Of a stretch of DNA of 64,000 nucleotides, positions 34,266-42,545 are shown piece by piece. Positions within the stretch are counted from its first letter, which is position 1; each line of letters begins with the position of its first letter. Made by a program: the position numbers and the translations under genes. Under the pieces are notes generated by a model that was given only the letters and a program-made list of their open reading frames with translations, ran no database searches and was not told where the DNA came from. Origin of the DNA: an uncultured Muribaculaceae bacterium (lineage in GTDB: Bacteria; Bacteroidota; Bacteroidia; Bacteroidales; Muribaculaceae); assembly GCA_958436175.1 (NCBI GenBank), contig CAUBJF010000010.1, positions 1 to 64,000 on the forward strand. Direction: 5' to 3'.

Positions 34266-35776
34266 CTGCGCGACAGACGGGCGGCAAGAGGCCCTAACAA
34301 GGATTTGACAGGCACATGCTCGCGGCGGACGAATATCCAGACGAAGAGGGCCAGAAGGCCGAAGCGGATGATGCCGCGTACGACAGACCCGCAGGGCAGG
34401 GCCTCGACTCCGTAGAAGCCTGCGACATAGAGTATCGCCGCGATGCCGAAGTAGGAGAGTATGCGGCCTGTGGCATAGCCGATGGGGTATTTCTTAAGCC
34501 CGACGAAGTAGCTCACGACCATCATCGTGCCGTAGCTCGACAAAGCACCGATGGCGCAGCCCCAGTAGCCGATATGAGGCACAAGAGCGACATTGACAAT
34601 CACTGTCACAGCCAGGCCGATGAGCGAGAACCACATTCCCCATATAGTCTTGTCGGTCAGCTTGTACCATACCGAGAGGTTGTAGAAGATGCCGAAGAAA
34701 AGCTCTCCAAGCATTACGATAGGCACAATTCCGAGGCCGCTGAAATAGCGTGGTGAGATGAAATAGCGCAGGATGTCGAGATAGTACATCACACCGAGGA
34801 AGATGAGCAGCGCGAAGGCCACGAAATATTTCATCGCGTCGCGGTAGCCCTGAAGCTTGCCCTCGCCTTCTTCTTTGGCCTTCGAGAAGATGAAAGGCTC
34901 GTATGCAAAGCGGAAAGCCTGGAGAAAGACAAGCAGCGCAAGGGCTATCTTGTAGTTGGCCCCGTAGATACCGAGGCCGAACATAGCCTCGTCCGGGTCG
35001 GAGACGAGCGAGGGGTAGAGTAGCTTGTCGATGGTCTGATTCATGATTCCGGCAACGCCCAGCACAAGGAGCGGTGCCGAATAGACTATCATCTCATGCC
35101 ATAGGTGGCCGTTGAAACGCCAGCGGAAGCCTCGCAGCTCGGGAAGCATCATCGCAAGGTTGACAAGCGAGGCTATCAGGTTGGCAAGGAAGATATATCC
35201 GATGCCGAAGTCGGGACGGTAGAACCAGTCGACGGTCGACGGCGCATGCTTCATCAGCCATGGACACAAAAGTATGAAGAAGAGATTCAACCCTATGTTG
35301 AGCCCTATGTTGACGAGCTTTAGGATCGCAAAGCGCATCGGGCGCTTTTTGTAGCGGAGATAGCTGAAAGGGATTGCGAGGAAGGCATCCGCTGCAACGC
35401 ACACAGCCATGATGACGATATACGACTCATGACCCGTGCACTGCATCCATCCTGTTATGGGCTTCAGGAACGCGAGGACAAGTACAATGAAGAGCGAAGA
35501 GGTGCTGGCCAGGGAGATGAGGCAGGTCGAATAGACTTCCATAGGATCTTTCCAGCGCTCATGGTTGGCAAAGCGGAAGAAGCCTGTCTCCATGCCGTAG
35601 GTCAGTATGACCATGGCAAGGGCGACAACAGAGTAGACATATGTGACGATGCCGTACTCCGCCACCGGGAACATGATAGTGTACAGAGGTACGAGCATCC
35701 AGTTAAGGAAGCGGCCCACTATGGAGCTGATACCATAGATTGCCGTGTCCTTCATCAGACTTTTGATGCCTGCCAT
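34262..35776 (-). CDS. Polysaccharide flippase, Wzx/MATE-like
   Basis: Integral membrane protein of 504 aa with about 12-14 hydrophobic segments, of the polysaccharide (PST)/MOP superfamily that moves lipid-linked glycans across the inner membrane. The N-terminus 'MAGIKSLMKDTAIYGISSIVGRFLNWMLVPLYT' is characteristic. Coupled with the GT4 gene downstream, so the pair should handle a surface glycan. It follows the efflux permease gene by only 14 bp, so the transport operon and the glycan pair may be one transcript. No polymerase (wzy) or initiating transferase is seen. Confidence 0.9.
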   Translation of the reverse strand: MAGIKSLMKDTAIYGISSIVGRFLNWMLVPLYTIMFPVAEYGIVTYVYSVVALAMVILTYGMETGFFRFANHERWKDPMEVYSTCLISLASTSSLFIVLVLAFLKPITGWMQCTGHESYIVIMAVCVAADAFLAIPFSYLRYKKRPMRFAILKLVNIGLNIGLNLFFILLCPWLMKHAPSTVDWFYRPDFGIGYIFLANLIASLVNLAMMLPELRGFRWRFNGHLWHEMIVYSAPLLVLGVAGIMNQTIDKLLYPSLVSDPDEAMFGLGIYGANYKIALALLVFLQAFRFAYEPFIFSKAKEEGEGKLQGYRDAMKYFVAFALLIFLGVMYYLDILRYFISPRYFSGLGIVPIVMLGELFFGIFYNLSVWYKLTDKTIWGMWFSLIGLAVTVIVNVALVPHIGYWGCAIGALSSYGTMMVVSYFVGLKKYPIGYATGRILSYFGIAAILYVAGFYGVEALPCGSVVRGIIRFGLLALFVWIFVRREHVPVKSLLGPLAARLSRR

Positions 35777-35790
35777 AATGTGATTTCTAT

Positions 35791-36999
35791 TTATAGCTTG
35801 TTGGTTTGTTTCTCGTTATATAGCCTGTTGATATAGGATGTCACCCATATTGCCGCAAGCATGTATATGCCTGTAAGAATCCAGAGGGCGATATACTCAC
35901 CGTGTACTTCGGCAAGGGTAGCGGCGTTGCTGTTGATGCGTATGAAGCCTTCTACACCCCAGACGGCCGGGATGGCGTTGCCCACCCATGTCCACAGGGA
36001 CGATATGGCGTAGCGGGGCCAGGTGAGGCCCGACAGGAACAGGAACATGATGGAAGTGAACACTATCAGTACGAAGCACGATTCGCGCTCTTTCATGAAT
36101 AGGTTCAGGGTCTGTCCCAGGAAGGATGTGGACAGCAGGAGAGGGAACAGGAAGAGCATATAGTCGATAGGGTTTCCGAAATGGGGAAGATCGAACATCT
36201 CGGGTATGCAACGCACGATATATATCGTACACGGGATATAGAATACCGTGTAGGCCAGAGCTTTGCCCCAGGCGGTGACAGATGTCGGCACGCCCTGTGT
36301 CTGTTCCGGGTCAGCACCCCCGTTGCGTCTGCGCCGTTCGCGCGACGTGCCGCCTAAGAGGCAGATACCGAGAAGCATGCTCTGCTGCAGGATGAGGATG
36401 ACGATACCGGGCATGACGAAGGAGGCGAAACCTTGTTCAGAGTCGCCAAGGAAGTTGCTTTCGCTCTTGATTGGTGAGCTTGATGTGGCGAGAGAGCCCA
36501 GTCCTGCCGAAGCAATCTTTTCGCCTGTGATTTCCGATACCAGATCTATTTGAAGGTCGGTGAGTGCCGACAGCAGGGCGCGGTAGCGCAGAAGTAGACT
36601 GACTTCAGCAAAGAAAGAAGCGTTGGCAACGCTGCCGCGGCCTATGTCCTTGGCATAGTCGTGAGGTATCTGCATGATACCGAAAACCTTGCCTTCGGCC
36701 ATGAGCTTTTTGGCATCGGCCATATTGGGGCAGTAGGCATATATCTGGATTGCCGGTGAGGCCGACATCATGCGTACAAGCGTCCGGGAATCTGCCGTCC
36801 GCGAATCGTCTACCACAGCGATTGGGATATCCCGGACGACTTCCGTATTGTAGATGAGAGTGTAGACCACAGGGTAGGCTAAAGGCAGGAAGAGAAAGAA
36901 CAGAAGAAGCCCTATGTCGCCGGTCATGAGCCGGAACTCGTTGCGGAACACCCGTCCTATTCCCGCCAGGCAATTGCTGATATGTCGGAATACGTTCAT
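35791..36999 (-). CDS. ABC-2 type permease (second of pair)
   Basis: Inner-membrane permease of 402 aa. TM1 near residues 30-50, a long extracytoplasmic loop to about 190, then five TM helices: the ABC2_membrane_3 plan of YhhJ/YbhR-type exporters. ATG 36999 is preferred over 37029, because the latter sits inside the previous gene. Two bases separate it from the upstream permease stop. There is no nucleotide-binding domain in it, nor a separate ATPase gene in this cluster. Confidence 0.87.
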   Translation of the reverse strand: MNVFRHISNCLAGIGRVFRNEFRLMTGDIGLLLFFLFLPLAYPVVYTLIYNTEVVRDIPIAVVDDSRTADSRTLVRMMSASPAIQIYAYCPNMADAKKLMAEGKVFGIMQIPHDYAKDIGRGSVANASFFAEVSLLLRYRALLSALTDLQIDLVSEITGEKIASAGLGSLATSSSPIKSESNFLGDSEQGFASFVMPGIVILILQQSMLLGICLLGGTSRERRRRNGGADPEQTQGVPTSVTAWGKALAYTVFYIPCTIYIVRCIPEMFDLPHFGNPIDYMLFLFPLLLSTSFLGQTLNLFMKERESCFVLIVFTSIMFLFLSGLTWPRYAISSLWTWVGNAIPAVWGVEGFIRINSNAATLAEVHGEYIALWILTGIYMLAAIWVTSYINRLYNEKQTNKL

Positions 37000-37001
37000 T
37001 A

Positions 37002-38168
37002 TCAGGGTACGTAGATGGGTTTGACACAAGCTTTACGTAGACGGCGAAGCAGTATCGGCGACAGTAGGGGGAAGATTATCAGGGCTATGAAATAATAGCG
37101 CGAATAGTACAGCGCCACACCGTCGAGGGCTTCGTTGATATAGATGAGGAACCAGTAGCGTATAGGTGCGGCCCAGCTGAAAACACCGATGGCTCCGTAC
37201 ATGCTCGTGACAGGGAAAGAGAAACCTGTGAACGAGAAGCACAGTATGCCGAAAAGACAGCATGTGCTGAAGGCGAGGCGCGGATTGGGGAACAGGCAGC
37301 ATACGAACAATGCAAAACCCTGGCAGGCCGTAACCAGCAGGAAGGTGGCTGCTATCATCCATCCCAGACTCCCGTTGAGAGGCACATGCGCGACATCGAA
37401 CATTACCCATAGTTCGAAGAGCGCGACGATAAAGAAGATGACTGTCTGAGGCAGAAGCTTTGCAGTCACAGCCATGAATATACTGCCGTCGCCGGCGGCA
37501 AGCCATTGCGGCGACGTGCCGTTCTTTATTTCCATGGTGATGGAAAACGTTGTCATAATCATTATCATCAGGGCTAACAGAGCCATGGAGAACGAGGGTG
37601 TGAGGTAATACGAATAGTTCAGCCAGGGATTGTTGAGCGGAAAGGTCCCGATATTGACAGGCTGGAGAAGCCCGGCGATATTTTCCGGGTCTATGCCAGT
37701 GCTTATGAGCACTTCGCGGACAACGCCCGATGCAGTGCCGACGGCTACTGTCTTGAATCCTTTGAAGGCGAATGTGCCGGGGATGAAGTATGTCAGGTTG
37801 GAGAAGTACTCGAGAGTAGGCGTGCGGCCCGAGAGCGCGTCCTTCTCGAAATTGGCCGGGATGACAAAGAATCCGAATGTCTCACCCCGACGTATCTGTT
37901 CGAGAGCCTGGTCATAGCTTTCGGCCGTGTGGTCGATGCTGATGACGTTTAGGGCGTTGAGCGAACGTGTCACAGAACGGCTCATCGACGAATGGTCCAG
38001 GTCTACGACGGCTGTAGGGACTCTTTCGGGCAACCCGGGCCACATGAGGCTGACAAGGAATACGAGCACCAGCAGAGGTGCCACTATCATCCCGAAGAAA
38101 TACATCTTCCGGGATGTAAGTTGCCGTATTTCCCGACGCAGGCTCTCCTTGAATCCTTTTGTTGCCAT
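37002..38168 (-). CDS. ABC-2 type permease (first of pair)
   Basis: Permease of 388 aa with the same plan: TM1 near residues 22-46, an extracytoplasmic domain (about 50-180), and a C-terminal block of five TM helices. Likely forms a heterodimer with the product of the following gene. Lies 19 bp downstream of the HlyD adaptor gene. Confidence 0.87.
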   Translation of the reverse strand: MATKGFKESLRREIRQLTSRKMYFFGMIVAPLLVLVFLVSLMWPGLPERVPTAVVDLDHSSMSRSVTRSLNALNVISIDHTAESYDQALEQIRRGETFGFFVIPANFEKDALSGRTPTLEYFSNLTYFIPGTFAFKGFKTVAVGTASGVVREVLISTGIDPENIAGLLQPVNIGTFPLNNPWLNYSYYLTPSFSMALLALMIMIMTTFSITMEIKNGTSPQWLAAGDGSIFMAVTAKLLPQTVIFFIVALFELWVMFDVAHVPLNGSLGWMIAATFLLVTACQGFALFVCCLFPNPRLAFSTCCLFGILCFSFTGFSFPVTSMYGAIGVFSWAAPIRYWFLIYINEALDGVALYYSRYYFIALIIFPLLSPILLRRLRKACVKPIYVP

Positions 38169-38187
38169 TCAGTCTGTGTTTTATGGG

Positions 38188-39204
38188 TTATTTGCCCGGA
38201 TCTTTCAGGATAGCGCTCATGCCGGGACGCAGTCCCTCGACTTTATCGTCGGGGCGTGCCTTGATCTGGAACGTGCGGCTGTCGTAGCTGCCGGTACTCT
38301 TGGTGGAGCGCCAGGTGGCGTAGTTGCCCATGTCGCGTATATAGTAGATGGTAACGTCGATTTCCTTTTTGCCCAGGGCCGGTATCATGACCTTGATGGT
38401 TTTGCCCATGGTGAGCTCGTTGAGGAGTTCTTCGCGGACATTGAATGTCACCCACCGTTTGTCGGTGCGAAGAAGGCTCATGATAGGCGCGCCTATGGCG
38501 ACGAGTTCGCCCGTCTCTGGATATATCTGGTCGACAGTGCCGTCGTAGGGCGCGGTGAGATAGCTGTCTTCGAGAAGGGCTTCTACCTGTGCTACACCGC
38601 TGCCGGCAGCCTGTACCATGGCCTGTGCCGTTTCCTTGTCTTCGGCCTGTGCGCCTGCCTTGGCCAGCGAGAGCTGGCTTGCGGCTGCGTCGCGGGCGGC
38701 TACGGCGGCATCATAGGCGGCCTTGGCCTCGTCGCGTTTCTGTTCCGTGATGACACCTTCGGCGTAGAGGTTTTCCGTTCTTTCGTAAGTCTTGTGTGTG
38801 ATGGTGACGGCTGCCTCGGCCTGGCGCAGGAGGTCGGCGGCGGCAGAGATAATCTGGCTGCGTGTGCCGGAATCGATTTTCTTGTTCTGGGCTGCTGCGG
38901 CATCTTTCATGGCTTCGGCGCGTCCAAGCTGTGCGTCCGCTATCGACGAATGGATGTGGACGAGCGTGTCGCCGGCATGTACGGTATCGCCTTCCGTGAC
39001 ATAGAGGTCGGCGACGCGTCCGGCAAGCTTGCCTGATATGCGGATGGAAGTGCCTTCGACCTGGCCTTCGATGAAGCTGTCGGGACGGTTCATGAACAGG
39101 AAGCCTATGATGGCTATGACGGCCACGCATACAAGCACTACGGCCATGGTGATTAGTAGTGTGCGGTTGGCACGTTTTTCCTGGATATTGTCGTTGGTGG
39201 ACAT
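38188..39204 (-). CDS. HlyD/EmrA-type periplasmic adaptor
   Basis: Membrane fusion protein of 338 aa with one TM anchor (about residues 15-37), lipoyl half 'GKLAGRVADLYVTEGDTVHAGDTL' (about 52-76), a long alanine-rich coiled-coil hairpin (about 85-175), the second lipoyl half 'APYDGTVDQIYPETGELVAIG', and a beta-barrel domain. The start at 39204 begins the cytoplasmic lead before the anchor; the in-frame ATG 39321 is inside the TolC gene. Connects the ABC-2 permease pair to the TolC channel encoded just upstream. Confidence 0.9.
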   Translation of the reverse strand: MSTNDNIQEKRANRTLLITMAVVLVCVAVIAIIGFLFMNRPDSFIEGQVEGTSIRISGKLAGRVADLYVTEGDTVHAGDTLVHIHSSIADAQLGRAEAMKDAAAAQNKKIDSGTRSQIISAAADLLRQAEAAVTITHKTYERTENLYAEGVITEQKRDEAKAAYDAAVAARDAAASQLSLAKAGAQAEDKETAQAMVQAAGSGVAQVEALLEDSYLTAPYDGTVDQIYPETGELVAIGAPIMSLLRTDKRWVTFNVREELLNELTMGKTIKVMIPALGKKEIDVTIYYIRDMGNYATWRSTKSTGSYDSRTFQIKARPDDKVEGLRPGMSAILKDPGK

Positions 39205-39224
39205 GTGATGTGGTTTTTTGTTCG

Positions 39225-40757
39225 TTAGCGGTAAAGGGTTCCGAGCGCTTTGCTGAGGTAGGTATGGCACAGCTGTACGTCGATCATGGCATCGATTTGC
39301 TCGGAATGAGCCTTGAGCCATGCTGTCTGCGCCTCCATGACGGTCGTTGACGTGCTGACACCCTCACGGAATCCTACGTTGGCACTGTGGAGGTTTTCGT
39401 TTGCCTTGGCAAGGTTTGTCTCGGTCATTTCGTAGGTCTTGTATGCTTCCTGGGTCTTGAAGGAAGCCTGGCTGACCTGGAGTGCTACGAGTTCCTTGGC
39501 ATCTTCGAGCTCGAGACGGCGTATTATCTCGTCGGCCTCGGCAGCCTTGTATCTGGCGCGGTTGCCGCCCCAGTGCCACAGAGGTATCTTGAGCATCGCT
39601 CCGACTGAGAAGGCGCCTTTGAAGCGTTTCTTGAAGCCGTCGTACATGTTCGGGTTCGAGATTTCGTACGAGCCTATCACGGCGAGGTTCGGAAGCATTT
39701 CCGAGAGAGCTACTTTCTTCTGCTGCCCGGCAGCTTCGACGGCGTAGCCGAGGGCGCGGAGGTCGGGGCGGTTGGCATAGACGTTCTCCATGTCGTATCC
39801 GCCTTCAGGAGCCGTACCGGGACCTATCTGCGGCTGTCGGCTGTCCTCGTCGGCGAGGGTGAAAACAGTGTTGACCGGCAGCCCGCACACCTGGGCGAGT
39901 GCCATGCGCGAGAGAACGAGGCCATTGTTGACCTTGACGAGGTCGACTTGCGCGGAATTGAGCTTTACAGCGACGCTGAGCGCGTCGCTGCGTGTGGCGA
40001 CTCCTTGTTCGACCATTAACCCGACCTGGCGGTCGAGGGTGTCGAGAAGGTTGACGTATTCCTGCGCCAGAGCCTGTTTCGCCTTGAGCGACACTACCAT
40101 CCAGTAGGCTGCATCGACTGCGTAGATTACGTTTTCCGTCTCGTTGGCATGAAGTTCGCGTGCGGCATTCTCGGCGGCTTTGGTAAGCTTGTTGAGAGCA
40201 ACTATCTTGCCTCCCATATAGATTGGCTGAGTCAGGGTCAAGGCTCCGAAAAATATGTTGTGGATGTCGTAGACCATAGCATCTTTCGGAAGCCATGCCA
40301 CCTGCTCCGGCACCATTTCCCCGTTAGGGCCTTTGACAGGCTCCCCGGTGAGGGGGTTGCGGACGACGGAGAACTCATAGTTTTGTGTCTCCAGGTTGAA
40401 GTTTTTGACGGGCAGCAGCTGGTCGGAGTCGAATATGGAGAGGTTGCGCTGGTTGTACATATAGCCACCTGAGAAATCGAAGGCGGGCAGATAGGCCGCG
40501 AAAGCTTCCTTGTTCTGGTACTGGGCTTTGACGATCTTCTGACGCGACATCATCAGTTGCTTGTTGTGGGATATGGCCATAGCCCTGCAAGAGTCCAGCG
40601 ACATTATTCCGGGGATAACTTCGGCTGCAGATGCTGCATCGACACCGATGGCATCGTTCTGGGCCGACATAGGGCAGGGCAAAATCAGCATCATCCCGAC
40701 TGAGACGAGCGCTGTAAGGTATCGGGCGAGACTGTGGTTAAGAAATCTGTATTTCAT
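39225..40757 (-). CDS. TolC-family outer-membrane channel
   Basis: Outer-membrane efflux protein of 510 aa, longer than usual. It has a signal (hydrophobic core about residues 14-32, ending SAQN) and then OEP repeats beginning 'SLDSCRAMAISHNKQLMMSRQKI' near 53. An insertion near residues 110-160 ('DSDQLLPVKNFNLETQNYEF...GPNGEMVPEQVAW') accounts for part of the extra length. First gene of the efflux operon TolC, HlyD, permease, permease. Confidence 0.9.
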   Translation of the reverse strand: MKYRFLNHSLARYLTALVSVGMMLILPCPMSAQNDAIGVDAASAAEVIPGIMSLDSCRAMAISHNKQLMMSRQKIVKAQYQNKEAFAAYLPAFDFSGGYMYNQRNLSIFDSDQLLPVKNFNLETQNYEFSVVRNPLTGEPVKGPNGEMVPEQVAWLPKDAMVYDIHNIFFGALTLTQPIYMGGKIVALNKLTKAAENAARELHANETENVIYAVDAAYWMVVSLKAKQALAQEYVNLLDTLDRQVGLMVEQGVATRSDALSVAVKLNSAQVDLVKVNNGLVLSRMALAQVCGLPVNTVFTLADEDSRQPQIGPGTAPEGGYDMENVYANRPDLRALGYAVEAAGQQKKVALSEMLPNLAVIGSYEISNPNMYDGFKKRFKGAFSVGAMLKIPLWHWGGNRARYKAAEADEIIRRLELEDAKELVALQVSQASFKTQEAYKTYEMTETNLAKANENLHSANVGFREGVSTSTTVMEAQTAWLKAHSEQIDAMIDVQLCHTYLSKALGTLYR

Positions 40758-40841
40758 GCTGCAGTTTAGTGGAAACGCTTTTGTCTTGGGATAGATTGTA
40801 TATGCTATAATATCGAAAACGCTACAATTGTCCGCACTTCG

Positions 40842-42269
40842 CTATTCTTCCCGGGGCGAGAAGACGTATGCTCCAAGGTCGGGCGCTTCGCCACGCTTCA
40901 GGCCGTAGGCATCGGTGACTCCTTCAGACGGCATCAGCGCAGGGTCCGCGGCACCTATGGCCGGAGAGCCGGACTGGAGACGGTAGTCGAAGAAATAGTC
41001 CGAACGCACTGTATAGTATAGCGGGTCTTCGCCCCAGATGCAGCTCAGGAAGTGTTCGTCGTCCTCGCCTTTGCTCTTGAGAAGACAGCGGCGCAGATAG
41101 ACCGACGAGCCGTCGAGCGTTCCGGGATATACGTCGCTCCCGAGACCGTAGATTATAGAGTTGGTTATCTCGGCGCTGGTATATGGCAGTCCGCTGCCGT
41201 CATCAAGTCCTTCTTTGGGGTCGGCCGACAAGTGCGACAGGCCGACAGCGGGGCCGCCGATGGCTGAGAAAAGATAGTTGTTGGCAAAGGTGCATTGACT
41301 GAACAGATGCGTGCCGCCGTTGAGCGATACAAGGCCGCCGCCGCCTTCCGCAAATTCGCAGCCGATGGCCGTGACGTTGCGGTGGATGGCCTCGAGGACG
41401 AGACCGCCCGAGTTGTGTATCCGGCAGTTGAGAATGGTGAGCGCCGTTTCGGTGTCGTTGCCGTTACCGGCAATGCAGACTCCCTGCGATGTGTTTCGGA
41501 TTTCGGTGTTGGTCAAACGGTTGCCTGTGGATGTGGCGGCGAAGAATACGCCTGTCCACTGTCGCGACATAAGTTCGAAGGAAATGTCACCGACGAGGTT
41601 GCCGTTGCGGTCGCCGCTGAAGACGACGGGAGCCTCCGGAGTGCCCTCGGAGATGAGCTGCCCTCGGACTATCAGCGAAGCCTTGTCGTGGAAGCGGAGC
41701 GATGTGCCTCTCTCGAGGGTGAGGGTAGTGCCCGGTGCGACGACGAGCGAGTCGAAGATTTGATAAGGCAGGTCGGCGGTGAGCTTAGTGTCGCTGTCTA
41801 AGGTCTTGCCCGACAGGCGTACGACATTCTGGCCGCTGGCACGGAGGACTACCGACGATGTGATGCCGTTGGTCGTAAAATCGACCTTGGCATCGACGGC
41901 GACAGGACGTGCCGACGCGTTGGGCGGCAGCGTAGCTTCGACGAAAACGAATACAGAGTCGTCGGGACGTATCTCTACATCGGAGAACTCGCGTCCGCTG
42001 ATGCCGTCGACATTGATGCGGAAGCAGTCGGCATTATCGCCCGACAGGCCGATGCGGCTTATCGAAAGTGATTTCTTATGAGGGTTGTAGACTTTGAAGC
42101 GGCCTGTCGGCGACGGTTCGTCGGTGAAGATTACGCCCAGGTCGAGAGTGTCGGCCGAAAAGCGTGGCTGGTCGGACGGAGACGTGGAAAAACCGTCCTC
42201 GATGCACCCCGTAAGGGTGACGACGACGCACGCTATGACTATATTGAGGAGGATAACTATTTTTTTCAT
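40842..42269 (-). CDS. Right-handed beta-helix lipoprotein
   Basis: Predicted surface or outer-membrane lipoprotein of 475 aa. Signal with lipobox TLTGC (Cys22). Residues about 35-150 are immunoglobulin-like ('LDLGVIFTDEPSPTGRFKVYNPHKKSLSISRI' resembles an ASPM/HYDIN-like domain). From about 155 the chain has the repeated 'RNTSQGVCIAGNGND', 'LNCRIHNSGGLVLEAI', 'GCEFAEGGGG' rungs of a parallel beta-helix. The end ('LQSGSPAIGAADPA...DLGAYVF') matches the choice-of-anchor Q-type tail. Substrate unknown; no catalytic residues could be assigned. It lies 84 bp upstream of the TolC gene on the same strand, so co-transcription is possible. Confidence 0.82.
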   Translation of the reverse strand: MKKIVILLNIVIACVVVTLTGCIEDGFSTSPSDQPRFSADTLDLGVIFTDEPSPTGRFKVYNPHKKSLSISRIGLSGDNADCFRINVDGISGREFSDVEIRPDDSVFVFVEATLPPNASARPVAVDAKVDFTTNGITSSVVLRASGQNVVRLSGKTLDSDTKLTADLPYQIFDSLVVAPGTTLTLERGTSLRFHDKASLIVRGQLISEGTPEAPVVFSGDRNGNLVGDISFELMSRQWTGVFFAATSTGNRLTNTEIRNTSQGVCIAGNGNDTETALTILNCRIHNSGGLVLEAIHRNVTAIGCEFAEGGGGLVSLNGGTHLFSQCTFANNYLFSAIGGPAVGLSHLSADPKEGLDDGSGLPYTSAEITNSIIYGLGSDVYPGTLDGSSVYLRRCLLKSKGEDDEHFLSCIWGEDPLYYTVRSDYFFDYRLQSGSPAIGAADPALMPSEGVTDAYGLKRGEAPDLGAYVFSPREE

Positions 42270-42295
42270 CTTATTTTTAACGTTTCGCGCAGGTC

Positions 42296-42545
42296 ATTAT
42301 TATGATGCAGGGAGCTAAAAATACTTAGTTTAAGGATGAATAAGACTTCCGGACCATTGAAAATCTGTTATAGGACATGTTTTGTAAAAACCTTCCGTTA
42401 AAACTTTGATTTGAAAATAAAAAGGCGTAAATTCGCCGAATGATAGTCGCAGGGCCGCTTTTCGGCACCCTCGGTGATGAAAACTCATACCGAGAAAAAA
42501 CCTGATCATTATACCTAACAATATATCTAACCAAATACCCCAAAA
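42296..42545 (+). other. Leader region of the alpha-glucan operon
   Basis: About 250 non-coding bases before the debranching enzyme gene. I see a short hairpin (GGCG...CGCC, near 42432) and a second (CTCGGT...ACCGAG, about 42469-42493) followed by AAAAAA. No convincing TAnnTTTG/TTG pair was found, and no known riboswitch was recognised. Confidence 0.4.
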
